Source of the DNA: GCA-2697345 sp045565015
GTDB taxonomy: Bacteria; Pseudomonadota; Alphaproteobacteria; Rhodobacterales; Rhodobacteraceae
Direction: 5' to 3'
NCBI GenBank assembly: GCA_045565015.1
Contig: JBJLGD010000035.1
Coordinates: forward strand, 1 to 27,404
Length of the DNA stretch: 27,404 nt
Shown here: piece by piece, positions 1-7,918 of the stretch
Layout: every line of letters starts with the position of its first letter
How positions within the stretch are numbered: the stretch's first letter is position 1
The notes under the pieces: model-generated
The model's database searches: none
What the model was told of the DNA's origin: nothing
What the model saw: the letters and a program-made list of their open reading frames with translations, nothing else
Position numbers and translations under genes: made by a program

Positions 1-331
1 CGTGGTGCTGTGTTTTCTGATGTCATGATTTAATCCGTATTGATCAATTTAAGGCGATACTGAGACTGGCTCGAATCCGTCTGACAAAACCGCCATAATA
101 CCCATAAAAATAATGTATATTGGTACTCCCTAAGAAGTTAGCGGGCGTTGTAAAAACGCCAAAAAAAGGTCCGTGGAAGCAAAAGTGGTAGCAAAAGTGT
201 TCAGCCTTTGTCCAACCTTTGTTCCTACTTCCTTTTTAAGGTGTTCTATGTTAGAAGATAAATCAGGCATTTAAACACCAACTTGTGCGCCTTGGAATGG
301 TTCCTAAAGCACTAAAGCGGAGGACAATCTC
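1..331. other. Left-edge stretch without a complete gene
   Basis: Frame 1 is open from base 1 to a TAA at 31-33, so the last ten codons of an upstream plus-strand gene could end here, but this is too short to judge. A T-arm-like string with TCGAATCC lies at about 70-80 and is followed by a CCGCCA string, resembling a degenerate tRNA 3' end. GGCGTT and AACGCC at about 144-160 form a short stem, but the A-run follows it on this strand, so it is not a plus-strand terminator. AGCAAAAGTG occurs twice, at 178-187 and 190-199. No convincing coding region is seen before 332. Confidence 0.4.
178..199 (+). repeat. Two direct copies of AGCAAAAGTG, 12-nt period
   Basis: The ten-base string AGCAAAAGTG is present at 178-187 and again at 190-199, separated by GT. 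Short direct repeats next to a tRNA-like tail can be arm-type integrase sites, but no integrase gene is in the window, so that reading is only a suggestion. Confidence 0.5.
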
Positions 332-508
332 ATGGCTAAAATTAAATCAATCAGATGGGCTGACAAAGACGACCCTATTTTCACCGGTCGATTTACAATT
401 TCATCGCATAGAAAAAAATCTGACGAAGAGCAGAATCATGATGACTTACTTGACGCATTAAAAAATCATCTCTCTACTGGAAACGATAAAGAAGGAGAAG
501 TAGAATGA
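332..508 (+). CDS. Small charged protein, translationally coupled to the next gene (58 aa)
   Basis: An ATG at 332 follows a good ribosome-binding site (AGCGGAGG, about 8 nt upstream). It opens 58 codons (MAKIKSIRWADKDDP...) and ends in TGA at 506-508. That stop overlaps the ATG of the secreted protein at 505 in an ATGA arrangement, which is typical of translational coupling. The product is hydrophilic, rich in Asp, Glu, Lys and His in its C-terminal half, with no signal peptide or membrane segment, so it is probably cytoplasmic. I do not recognise a family. The good Shine-Dalgarno and the exact overlap are the main reasons to believe it is a real gene; alternatively it is a leader peptide controlling the downstream gene. 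Confidence 0.6.
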   Translation: MAKIKSIRWADKDDPIFTGRFTISSHRKKSDEEQNHDDLLDALKNHLSTGNDKEGEVE

Positions 509-1044
509 AGAAATTATTATCAAGGCTTACGGTAACTCTTTTCGTATTTCTTTACGCTTGTTACCCTGTTCATGTAATGGCTGCACCTCCAAAGCTTTTG
601 ACTCCCCCTCCCGTTATTTACTTGGCTGATAATTTAGATGAGCAGGAACAGCTTGGTTGGTGCATAGATACTCGAGGCAGAGGTTTTTCGGATAGGCTAC
701 ATGCTCATTCATGTAAAAAGCGAGGGGGTGACGTACAGTTTTCATATACAAAAAAAACGGGTTTAATCAAATCAGCCACCTTTAAAAATAAGTGCTTGGC
801 GCGATTAAGCCTTAATTTAGAAACACGTTTTGGTCTGCTTGATTGTGATGCTAGCTCTGATCTTCAAAGATTCAATTATATTAATTCAACCAAAGAATTT
901 CGACCTAAAAATCAAGACACCAGCTGTATAGCAGTAGGTAAAATCAGTCGAAAAGCAGGGCCTTTTATGTCTCGAAACTTATTTCTTGCTGAATGCAATT
1001 CGACCGAACCTAAGTATAAAGAATGGCTGATTAAAGAAAATTGA
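505..1044 (+). CDS. Secreted six-cysteine, ricin-type beta-trefoil-like protein
   Basis: This 179-residue protein has an N-terminal signal sequence (KK followed by a hydrophobic segment to about residue 25, cleavage likely near VMA-A; Cys19 also gives a poor lipobox, so a lipoprotein is possible). The mature part contains six cysteines at 53, 70, 97, 114, 141 and 164, in three pairs about 17-23 apart, each inside a similar unit (WCIDTRG, KCLAR...LLDCD, SCIAV...LAEC). A three-fold repeat ending in an aromatic W (YKEWLI) is typical of RICIN/CBM13 carbohydrate-binding trefoils. I infer an extracytoplasmic binding protein; the ligand is unknown. It overlaps the 58-residue gene upstream by 4 nt. 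A paralogue with the same cysteine layout lies at 22567-23127 on the other strand. Confidence 0.75.
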   Translation: MKKLLSRLTVTLFVFLYACYPVHVMAAPPKLLTPPPVIYLADNLDEQEQLGWCIDTRGRGFSDRLHAHSCKKRGGDVQFSYTKKTGLIKSATFKNKCLARLSLNLETRFGLLDCDASSDLQRFNYINSTKEFRPKNQDTSCIAVGKISRKAGPFMSRNLFLAECNSTEPKYKEWLIKEN

Positions 1045-1128
1045 TTTAATTATAAAAATATGAATTAAGGTTTTTATACCCACGACACTACCCACAACAA
1101 AATAACAGATCAGAATTTAAAAAAGAGT

Positions 1129-1914
1129 TTATTTTGATTTCAGAACTTTTTCTATCAAAGGATTGATTATATCTGCGTGGGTCAGTGGAGCCATATGTCC
1201 ACCATCACCGTAATTTACATAACTCCAATCAGGTATCTTTGATTTAAGTAAATCGTTAATACCTTTTATTGACTGGACTGTATCTTCGCTCATTAAAACT
1301 GTAGTATTCGCAGGCAAACCATGTTTCCATTCTTCGATTGAGATTTTCTCGTTCATCACACAGTCCCACTCATGGTAGTTTGGTTTAAGTGCAGAGATGA
1401 ACTTATCTTGTCTTTCACTATCCATACCTTCCCAGTTGCCAGCGCCATTCCAGTAATCAGCAAAATATTCAGCCGCTATATTCCAAGTTCCTTTATCCCC
1501 ATTTTGTTTGATTACGTCGCATAGGGCCACTGCTTCTTTGTATCCTTCGCTCTCTTTATTGTTCGAAAGCAAATAAAATGGGTTGGGTTCGATTAAAATC
1601 AGTTTATTAACTTTTGGTTTGTGAATTTTAGCCGCCATCATTGCAACGCTTCCACCAAAGGAATGTCCAATAATATTTATCTTCGGTTCGTCTACTAAAA
1701 TTCTCTCAAATAACGCTACATGATCGGCTAATGTTTGTGGGTGTGGTTGTGACCAAGAGGAAGTAGAGCCATATCCGTATAAGTTAGGAGCAAGCACACG
1801 ATAACTTGATGACAGTAGCTCTATAAGTTTGCGCCACTGCTTATTTCCTGCTGCAGTAGAATGCAGAAGTAGTACGGTTTCTCCTCGGCCTTTTTCTATG
1901 TAGTCTAAATTCAT
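1129..1914 (-). CDS. Alpha/beta hydrolase
   Basis: The 261-residue product has the alpha/beta-hydrolase fold signature. The oxyanion-hole region is LLLHSTAAGNKQW near residue 15, with Ser in place of the usual Gly after His. The nucleophile elbow is GHSFGGS near residue 83, a candidate acidic residue lies in LMSEDTVQ, and the catalytic His is in GDGGHMAPLTH near the C-terminus. Length is typical of the family. It probably hydrolyses an ester, amide or C-C bond of a small cytoplasmic substrate, but specificity cannot be read. No clear ribosome-binding site precedes the ATG. The HGGxSTG gene ends 4 nt upstream on the same strand, so the two may be co-transcribed. Confidence 0.85.
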   Translation of the reverse strand: MNLDYIEKGRGETVLLLHSTAAGNKQWRKLIELLSSSYRVLAPNLYGYGSTSSWSQPHPQTLADHVALFERILVDEPKINIIGHSFGGSVAMMAAKIHKPKVNKLILIEPNPFYLLSNNKESEGYKEAVALCDVIKQNGDKGTWNIAAEYFADYWNGAGNWEGMDSERQDKFISALKPNYHEWDCVMNEKISIEEWKHGLPANTTVLMSEDTVQSIKGINDLLKSKIPDWSYVNYGDGGHMAPLTHADIINPLIEKVLKSK

Positions 1915-1918
1915 TAAT

Positions 1919-2188
1919 CTAGTATATATGCATAATGGGTTGGGGCAAGCCTATAGAGTCTCTGGAAGAGATGGCAAGCTGGGCTTCAATACGCTTTAAT
2001 TGAGCCCGAACTCGACGCCCTACATCAGCTGAATGACGATTAGCAGCTAACTTCTCTTTGGTTCTACGTCCAAGTTTAAGATTAGCCCTTGAGATGCGCT
2101 GTAAGCCTTTTGGAGTCCGAGCACCCGTAGATGAGCCCCCATGTAAGGCACAGCGTCCATTGTGCTTGTGCGTGGCTCTAAATATCAT
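1919..2188 (-). CDS. HGGxSTG-motif protein, probably N-terminally truncated
   Basis: The 89-residue ORF contains GRCALHGGSSTGARTPKG, the hallmark of the short HGGxSTG-domain proteins common in prophages and islands of proteobacteria. From memory, full-length members begin with a Cys-containing segment (CGAKTRxGxPC-like) before this motif. Here the frame stays open upstream of the ATG, but no such Cys segment appears and there is no ribosome-binding site. The C-terminal half is basic (Arg/Lys-rich). The function of the family is not established. The missing N-terminus suggests a remnant of a mobile element, consistent with the repeat-containing sequence at the left edge. Confidence 0.55.
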   Translation of the reverse strand: MIFRATHKHNGRCALHGGSSTGARTPKGLQRISRANLKLGRRTKEKLAANRHSADVGRRVRAQLKRIEAQLAISSRDSIGLPQPIMHIY

Positions 2189-2262
2189 TGCAAAATAAAG
2201 ATTAAGTTTGCGGATGGGTTTGTTCGCTGGCAGTATTATGGTTGTAAAATTGGAGGAATCAA

Positions 2263-2571
2263 ATGACCGTATTAAAGCGACTAAATATTAACAAGTTCAC
2301 CTCAGAAGCAGATAATGACGCTTTTATTGCAGAATTAAAACAAATGTGGCTTGCATGGAACGAGACATCAATCGCAACTAAGATTTCAGTTGATATTAAC
2401 AAAGATCGAAATGATCCCACCAGAATGACTGCATTTGTTACAGCCTCAGATGATGATGCTATTATCGCCATGAACAAATGGAGTAAGAATGTGGTCATAC
2501 CGGTAAGAGATAAATATAAGCATGAAAACATTATGATTGATGCAGAATTAGTAGCGTCAGTTAGTAAATAA
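2263..2571 (+). CDS. Hypothetical protein, 102 aa
   Basis: An ATG at 2263 is preceded by a strong ribosome-binding site (TTGGAGGAATCAA). The product is a small soluble protein of alternating hydrophobic strands and amphipathic helices, with no signal peptide, membrane segment or cysteine. The layout beta-helix-beta (ISVDINKD, then RMTAFVTASDDDAIIAMNKWSKNVVIP) resembles a ferredoxin-like or dimeric alpha-beta barrel protein, but I cannot assign a family. A minus-strand ORF covers the same DNA and I treat it as a shadow because this strand has the better start signal. Confidence 0.65.
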   Translation: MTVLKRLNINKFTSEADNDAFIAELKQMWLAWNETSIATKISVDINKDRNDPTRMTAFVTASDDDAIIAMNKWSKNVVIPVRDKYKHENIMIDAELVASVSK

Positions 2572-2605
2572 CCAAACCAATGATTGAATATCCCACCAAA
2601 CCAAT
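2571..2605 (+). repeat. Two direct copies of ACCAAACCAAT
   Basis: ACCAAACCAAT occurs at 2571-2581, straight after the stop of the 102-residue gene, and again at 2595-2605. A TCTAGC/GCTAGA inverted repeat follows at 2627-2632 and 2645-2650. No T-run follows, so I do not call a terminator. Confidence 0.35.
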
Positions 2606-2671
2606 ACGGGCGATCCACTTTATAGTTCTAGCATTCCTGATAACGCTAGAGGCGAAGTAAGAGCTATTAAA

Positions 2672-3097
2672 ATGGAACGTATTAAAGACAAGTTGTCCAT
2701 GATCAAGAATATGACCCCAAAATTGGTGAGCGGTGAGTTTGTATTCATTACTTCAGAAAATACGGACGTGGACATTGATCTACTGAAACGCTCTAAGGCT
2801 ACATTTGCTGAAGAAGAAGGGTTGTCTTTAGTTGTGGATTTGGAATTAGCTAGAGACAGAGGCTTTGATACTAGTCAAGTAATGAGGTGTATCACTCTGG
2901 AGGTTTATTCGGACTTAGAGGGTATCGGCCTTACAGTGGCTGTAGCAAATGCTCTGGCTGAAAATAATATACCTTGCAACATGATAGCTGCTTACAGTCA
3001 TGATCATGCGTTTGTTCCTAGTTCCTCAGCCCAAGATGCGTTTGAAATACTTAAAGATCTACAAAAACAAGCCGTAATCAACGATAAACTCAATTAG
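2672..3097 (+). CDS. ACT-domain protein (DUF2241/COG3602-like)
   Basis: This 141-residue protein matches the two-part architecture of the small COG3602 proteins. The N-terminal half starts MIKNMTPKLVSGEFVFITS, and the C-terminal ACT-like half contains MRCITLEVYSDLEGIGLTVA, followed by LAENNIPCNMIAAYSHDHAFVP. The last strand with HDHxFVP is the recognisable end of the family. ACT domains usually bind amino acids or related small ligands; this free-standing family has no proven role. It is cytoplasmic. The start is uncertain because the Shine-Dalgarno is weak (GTAAGAG), and Met10 (MIKNMTPK) is a possible alternative. Confidence 0.8.
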   Translation: MERIKDKLSMIKNMTPKLVSGEFVFITSENTDVDIDLLKRSKATFAEEEGLSLVVDLELARDRGFDTSQVMRCITLEVYSDLEGIGLTVAVANALAENNIPCNMIAAYSHDHAFVPSSSAQDAFEILKDLQKQAVINDKLN

Positions 3098-3205
3098 CTT
3101 CCTAGCAGCCCTGTCAGACAAAAATACTTATGTTGCTCACCACACAAGACATAGTCGCCATCTTGAAAACACCCACCATCTGTCACTTACTGGCCTCTAC
3201 CCAAT

Positions 3206-4336
3206 CTATTTATTTGGTTTTGTGAATTTTATTAACCTACCAGATGAGCCATCCTCTAAAACCCAAATGGCACCGTCATCGTCTATTTCGACTTCTCTCA
3301 CTCTTTTAGACCAACCGAAGCGTTCAGCCTCAAATGGTTCTCCATTATTAAAGCCTATTCTAACCAGAGCTCTGCTTTTCAATCCTCCGATAAATGCATT
3401 TCCTTTCCATTCAGAAAATTCATCGCCCTCATAAAAAATTAAGCCTGATGGAGCTATAGTAGGCACCCAATAAAGTTTCGGCACCATGAATTCTGGTCTT
3501 GATTCATGAGCTGGGATTTTTGCTCCACTATAATGATTTCCTTCCGATACAATCGGCCAACCATAATTTCCACCGGCAACGATTAAATTAAGTTCGTCTC
3601 CGTGCCTTGGACCCATTTCATGTGACCACAGCTGACCATTTTTGGCAAATGCTATTCCAAGGGCATTCCTGTGCCCAATTGTCCAAAAACTCTTTGCAAG
3701 GTCACCTTTGTCCTGGAATGGGTTGTCGTTGGGTATGGTGCCATCGTCGTTAAGACGAATAATTTTGCCTAATGCCATATCCCAAGCTTGTGCAGGGGTT
3801 TGCTCTTGTCGATCGCCAGATGTAATAAAAATTTTCCTTGCATGTTTTGTTCCATCGATTCCAAATACAATTCTATGAGAAAAATGCCCTTTTCCTGATC
3901 GAGCGGGCGTTTGCTTCCAAATGATTTCAATATTTTTTAGGTATGGTTTATCTGACTCCTCTAGTGTGCCTCGTATTACGGTCGCATATCGTGTTTTTCC
4001 CTCATCGTCTGAATTGATGTAAGAAATATAAACTAGTTTATTCTTTTTATAATTTGGATGAAGAACGACATCACCTAAACCTCCTTGACCGCCTTCAAAA
4101 ACCTTTGGAACTTCGGACACTAAAGATTGTTCGCCACTCCTATTTACTAGCCAAAGCTTTCCACCTTTTGTAGTAATCAATAGGTTGTCGTTGTTAATGA
4201 AAGACATTGCCCAGGGTTTGTTGAATTTAGAAACAACTTCACCTTCTAATCTGCTACCTGCGCTTCCAGTAACAACACTATTTGCCCAAGCATTTGAAGC
4301 AAAATTCATTAGCAATATTAGAGTAATTGTACGCAT
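3206..4336 (-). CDS. PQQ-dependent sugar (aldose) dehydrogenase, periplasmic
   Basis: The 376-residue protein has a signal peptide (MRTITLILLMNFASNAWA, cleavage near residue 18) and the six-bladed propeller layout of the soluble glucose/aldose dehydrogenases (COG2133, YliI/Asd-like). Visible motifs are NKPWAMSFINND in the first blade, GHFSHRIVFGIDG with His151 and Arg155 near the expected active-site position, GHRNALGIAF, HEMGPRHGDELNLI, GGNYGWP and PSGLIFYEGDEF. Length is typical. The family oxidises aldose sugars to lactones in the periplasm using PQQ. No PQQ-biosynthesis gene is in the window. It is divergent from the S12 hydrolase and appears monocistronic. Confidence 0.87.
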   Translation of the reverse strand: MRTITLILLMNFASNAWANSVVTGSAGSRLEGEVVSKFNKPWAMSFINNDNLLITTKGGKLWLVNRSGEQSLVSEVPKVFEGGQGGLGDVVLHPNYKKNKLVYISYINSDDEGKTRYATVIRGTLEESDKPYLKNIEIIWKQTPARSGKGHFSHRIVFGIDGTKHARKIFITSGDRQEQTPAQAWDMALGKIIRLNDDGTIPNDNPFQDKGDLAKSFWTIGHRNALGIAFAKNGQLWSHEMGPRHGDELNLIVAGGNYGWPIVSEGNHYSGAKIPAHESRPEFMVPKLYWVPTIAPSGLIFYEGDEFSEWKGNAFIGGLKSRALVRIGFNNGEPFEAERFGWSKRVREVEIDDDGAIWVLEDGSSGRLIKFTKPNK

Positions 4337-4560
4337 TAAATACCTATACCATACATTTTACTTCTCCCAGACTATTAGAAACAGTATAATTAATAAGATG
4401 GATGATATTATGCAGCTTATTAAAAAAATATGGTAAATTAAAACACTTAGACTATTATGTAGCAAGAATAATATTTCTACTCGCACTTACAAAAATTATT
4501 TATTGCTGTTGTTTAATCAAGTTACTCTTTTGTGCTCTAGTAAAGTTGGATTGTCTTAAA

Positions 4561-5895
4561 ATGTATTTTGATAAAATAAAATTAGAGAAATTACTACAGG
4601 GTGCTTTGAATAGATATAAAATTCCAGGTTTAGCGGCCTGTATAATGCACGAGGGAAAAATTATCTACAAATCTGGCTTTGGTTTACGAAATGTCAGCTC
4701 TAGTTCGTGCGTCAATAGTAAAACTATTTTCGGAGTTGCCTCTATTACAAAATTGGTAACGGCCTTAATAATTAAGCAAGCCGAAAATGAAAATATTTTG
4801 AGAATGTCTGATTTAGTATCAGCGCATATTCCAGATTTGTCTTGCTTACAAAACACTAAAATCGAAATTAGACATCTTTTAAATCATTCTGCTGGATTTC
4901 CTGGATTACCAACCCGGCATAAGTCAACAGACCTTCGCAGTTCAAAAATAAATGATGAAATGAAATCTTTTGATGATCTAGTGGTATATTTGAATAAGCT
5001 AGATTTTGATATGTTAGCTGACCCAGGTAAACTGCTAAGCTACAGCAATGAAGGTTATTGTCTACTGGGGTGTATTATCGAAAGGCTATATCGTGACTCA
5101 TTTATTTCCGTTGTTACAGAAAAAGTTTTTAAGCCACTGAAATTGAACAGGAGTTTCATTGGGATGAACCAAGCTGAATTTTTTAATAATATTGCAGTGC
5201 CACTAGAAGTTGGAAAGAAAAACACAAACTTTGCGCCAATACAATATTGGGACGCTCCATTATTTTATTCTGCTGGAGGTTTAATGACTACAGTCGAGGA
5301 TATGAGTCTTTTAATATCCCATATTGGTAGCCTTGGTTCCTTTGGTATTTCTGAACCATTAACTGCTAATAGAATCCCAGTGACATCACGTAACTGTAAG
5401 AGATATTTATATGGCTCTGGACTTGAGATAGATTTGTTGGATAACAATAACACATTAATTTGGCATACTGGTCAGCGTCCAGGTATTTCGAGTTTTGTAG
5501 GTTACCTAAAAGAATTAAGGTTATCGGTTGCTTTAGCAATAAATATTGCTGACGCGCCTACTGCTCGGTTAGGGAGAAATATTTTCAAGGAGTTCCTTCA
5601 AAATCGAATCGAACTTGTTAAACTTCAATGGCCACCAAAAGTTGACCAAAATCATTTTAAAAACGATGATCTCTCAAAATTTACGGGAATTTATGGTTCC
5701 TTAGAAATGGGTAATTTTAATGTGTTCGAAAAAGAGGAAAAGTTATTTTTACAATATTCTGAAACTTTAGAGGAGTTTAAATTTTCTAGCTCTAAAAACG
5801 GAACTGTCGGAGAACAAACCTTTAAATTTCTATTTTCCACAGATCAAAGAGCTAATGCTTTAGCATTGGATTTAAGGGTGTTTCCGCTAAAATAA
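4561..5895 (+). CDS. S12 beta-lactamase-family serine hydrolase (class C/D-peptidase type)
   Basis: Numbered from Met at 4561, the 444-residue protein carries the three active-site motifs of the penicillin-recognising fold: S61-I-T-K64 in FGVASITK, Y161-S-N163 in YSNEGY, and H302-T-G304 in WHTGQRPG. A C-terminal beta-rich segment (LSKFTGIYGSLEMG) follows. The family includes class C beta-lactamases, DD-peptidases, esterases and D-stereospecific aminopeptidases. With an MlrC peptidase and D-amino-acid genes downstream, a D-peptide or peptide-ester substrate is plausible but not shown. The frame is open back to an ATG at 4402, which would add 53 residues with a hydrophobic segment (IIFLLALTKIIYCCCLIKLL). 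I prefer 4561 because homology begins there, although neither start has a strong ribosome-binding site. Confidence 0.85.
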   Translation: MYFDKIKLEKLLQGALNRYKIPGLAACIMHEGKIIYKSGFGLRNVSSSSCVNSKTIFGVASITKLVTALIIKQAENENILRMSDLVSAHIPDLSCLQNTKIEIRHLLNHSAGFPGLPTRHKSTDLRSSKINDEMKSFDDLVVYLNKLDFDMLADPGKLLSYSNEGYCLLGCIIERLYRDSFISVVTEKVFKPLKLNRSFIGMNQAEFFNNIAVPLEVGKKNTNFAPIQYWDAPLFYSAGGLMTTVEDMSLLISHIGSLGSFGISEPLTANRIPVTSRNCKRYLYGSGLEIDLLDNNNTLIWHTGQRPGISSFVGYLKELRLSVALAINIADAPTARLGRNIFKEFLQNRIELVKLQWPPKVDQNHFKNDDLSKFTGIYGSLEMGNFNVFEKEEKLFLQYSETLEEFKFSSSKNGTVGEQTFKFLFSTDQRANALALDLRVFPLK

Positions 5896-5913
5896 AAAAT
5901 ATTGAACCCTCAC

Positions 5914-5937
5914 CATTATGATAATTTAGTATAGATC
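5914..5937 (+). promoter_or_regulatory. Candidate regulon operator upstream of mlrC
   Basis: Begins CATTATG and continues TAATTTAGTATAG; by eye 17 of 24 positions match the copy upstream of the binding-protein gene at 7724. It ends 166 nt before the ATG of mlrC. This is a visual alignment in AT-rich DNA, not a tested motif. Confidence 0.35.
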
Positions 5938-6103
5938 TATATCAAAGTGGCATTTCCCAAGGGCTCTTTTCTGAACTAAAATATATACGTGTGATATCTA
6001 AAAGAGTTAATGGATCGACAATGTCTATATGCGTGAACTTTTCAAAAAATTTAAGATTTTGGATGTAAAAAAATAAACTGTATCAACTTGTGGGAAATAG
6101 CCT

Positions 6104-7654
6104 ATGCCAAAGAATAAACGTCCTCAGATTGCTATTCTAGGATTCTCCTTAGAGGCCAATAGATCTGCTCCTATTTCAGACAAAAAAGCTTTTACAGAAA
6201 CTCATTATCTTGATGCCGAAGGAATTAGGAAAGAGTTACATGGAGACTTTGGGGGAGTGAGGGCTGATATTCATGGTTTCTGTCAACAAATGGATAAAAA
6301 TGGGGTTTGGGATGCTGTTCCCATAACTATAGCTGAAGCACCACCTGGTGGCCCAGCAGATCACAAGTTTTTTATGGAATTTCTGGAAGAAGTACGCACT
6401 GGTTTGATCCGTGCCGGTGAAGTTGATGGAGTGATTATTAGTGAACATGGAGCTGGTTTAACTACTGAAGAGGATGATCCGGATGGCGTAGTATTTTCTT
6501 TAGTACGTGAAATTGTTGGTCCTGACGTACCAATTATTGCAATTTTAGATTTACATGGCCACGTAACGCAGCGAATGCATAGTTCCGTAGATATTCTAAT
6601 TTCTTATCTTACAAACCCACATGTCGATCAATTTGAAAGGGGGTTAGAAGCAGCAGATCATATGTTATTGATGCTAAATGGAATCAAAACGACTAGTTCT
6701 TTCATAAAGGTCCCGATGGTTTCTCCATCTGTAAGTTTGTTGACTGACAAGGGAGCTTATGCGGACCTTATAAGATCCGGCCAGGAGATCTTAAAAATTA
6801 ATAAAGATCATATTTTGAATATTTCAATTCTAGGAGGATTTGCACCTGCAAACGCTGATACAAATGGAATGTCAATTGTCGTGACTGGAAAAATGCAACA
6901 CTTAGACAGTAAAAAGATTGTCGAAGAAACTGCATTTTTTCTTGCAAAATCGGCTTGGAGGGACAGGAAAAAGTATACGACGAATTTGATAACGTTGAAT
7001 GATATGATTTCACTTTCTAAAAAAGTTGTTTCTGATCCTAATGAGCCTCAAATAATAATTGCTGACGTTGCAGATAATCCTGGTGGTGGAGGTCGAGGTA
7101 ATACACTTTATGCTTTAAAAAGAATGCTTAAGGAAAAAATTGGAAACGCTACCTTAGGAATGATTGTAGATCCAGATCTTGCAAAAGATGCTCATACAGC
7201 TGGTATAGGGAAAAAATTTAAGGCTAGATTTAACCGAAACGAAAAAACTAAATTTTCAGAAAAATGTGAGTTAGATGCAGTAGTGATTTCTCTTGCCAAA
7301 GGAAACTGTGTGGGACGAAGAGGTACATATGCCAATCGTAGAGTTGACCTAGGTTTATGTGCTCTTTTACGAATAGATGGAATTACTGTTGCAGTTTCTA
7401 GTGGACGTCATCAGCTGGCTGACCCAGAATTTATAGAACGGCTAGGAGTTGATCTATCTTTGGTAAGGGTTTTGGTAGTAAAGTCACGTGGTCATTTTAG
7501 AGCTGGCTTTGATGAATTTTTCAATTCAAATCAGATATTTGAAGTTGATTTACCAGGCTTGACGACCCCGAACCTTTATCAATTAGATTTGTCTAGGGTT
7601 CCACGACCAATATTCCCCTTGGATCCGGATATGAGTTGGCAGCCGCCGAAGTAA
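6104..7654 (+). CDS. M81 family metallopeptidase, MlrC-like
   Basis: The 516-residue cytoplasmic protein has the MlrC (microcystinase C) layout. The N-terminal sheet starts IAILGFSLEANRSAP (Glu17), then come SEHGAG (His115), DLHGHV (Asp149-x-His151) and YLTNPHVDQFERG (His173). The spacing Asp-x-His-x21-His matches the zinc site I recall for MlrC. The C-terminal domain has IIADVADNPGGGGRGNT near residue 325, typical of the family. In Sphingomonas, MlrC degrades linearised microcystin and its tetrapeptide, substrates that contain D- and iso-linked residues. Most genomic homologues have unknown substrates. It lies upstream of a Dpp-type importer on the same strand, so it probably acts on what that importer brings in. 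The ATG follows a GGGAAA ribosome-binding site. Confidence 0.85.
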   Translation: MPKNKRPQIAILGFSLEANRSAPISDKKAFTETHYLDAEGIRKELHGDFGGVRADIHGFCQQMDKNGVWDAVPITIAEAPPGGPADHKFFMEFLEEVRTGLIRAGEVDGVIISEHGAGLTTEEDDPDGVVFSLVREIVGPDVPIIAILDLHGHVTQRMHSSVDILISYLTNPHVDQFERGLEAADHMLLMLNGIKTTSSFIKVPMVSPSVSLLTDKGAYADLIRSGQEILKINKDHILNISILGGFAPANADTNGMSIVVTGKMQHLDSKKIVEETAFFLAKSAWRDRKKYTTNLITLNDMISLSKKVVSDPNEPQIIIADVADNPGGGGRGNTLYALKRMLKEKIGNATLGMIVDPDLAKDAHTAGIGKKFKARFNRNEKTKFSEKCELDAVVISLAKGNCVGRRGTYANRRVDLGLCALLRIDGITVAVSSGRHQLADPEFIERLGVDLSLVRVLVVKSRGHFRAGFDEFFNSNQIFEVDLPGLTTPNLYQLDLSRVPRPIFPLDPDMSWQPPK

Positions 7655-7723
7655 TGTAATGCTATAAGATCTCCTGTAATTACTTTTTGAATCTACTTTT
7701 AAGCCAAAATCAAGCTCCGACAA

Positions 7724-7747
7724 CATTATGTTAATAATGCATAGTTG
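7724..7747 (+). promoter_or_regulatory. Candidate LysR operator upstream of the peptide importer
   Basis: Contains CATTATGTTAATAATG, a perfect 6-bp dyad (CATTAT / ATAATG) around GTTA, running into a second dyad ATGCA-TAGT-TGCAT at 7737-7750. The segment TAATAATGCATAGTTG (7732-7747) recurs with small changes upstream of dadA and of the deacylase. It ends 171 nt before the binding-protein start. Assignment to the LysR protein at 15394-16308 is inference. Confidence 0.4.
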
Positions 7748-7918
7748 CATGTAGAAACGGCATTTTACAGGGGTAGGGATGTGATTTAGCGTTGGCTTAT
7801 ATATTGTCTATATATTTAAAAACTCTTTGTAAAAAGTTTGAAAAAGAGGTTTCAACATAGACCAAGGGTTCTTAAAAAAGAATATTTATATTGAATAGAA
7901 AATTTTTGGGAGAAAAAA

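Noticed and set aside
70..105. Complete tRNA gene
   Set aside because: Only a T-arm-like string and a CCGCCA are visible, with wrong spacing, and no 5' half or anticodon arm can be folded.
140..167. Terminator at the GGCGTT/AACGCC stem
   Set aside because: On the plus strand the stem is followed by A, not T; on the minus strand the T-run precedes the stem instead of following it.
2259..2618. Minus-strand 119-codon open frame
   Set aside because: It is antisense to the 2263-2571 gene, which has a strong ribosome-binding site; the minus frame has none and its product looks like a random hydrophobic translation.
4402..4560. N-terminal 53 codons as a certain part of the S12 hydrolase
   Set aside because: No family similarity and no ribosome-binding site; retained only as an alternative start.
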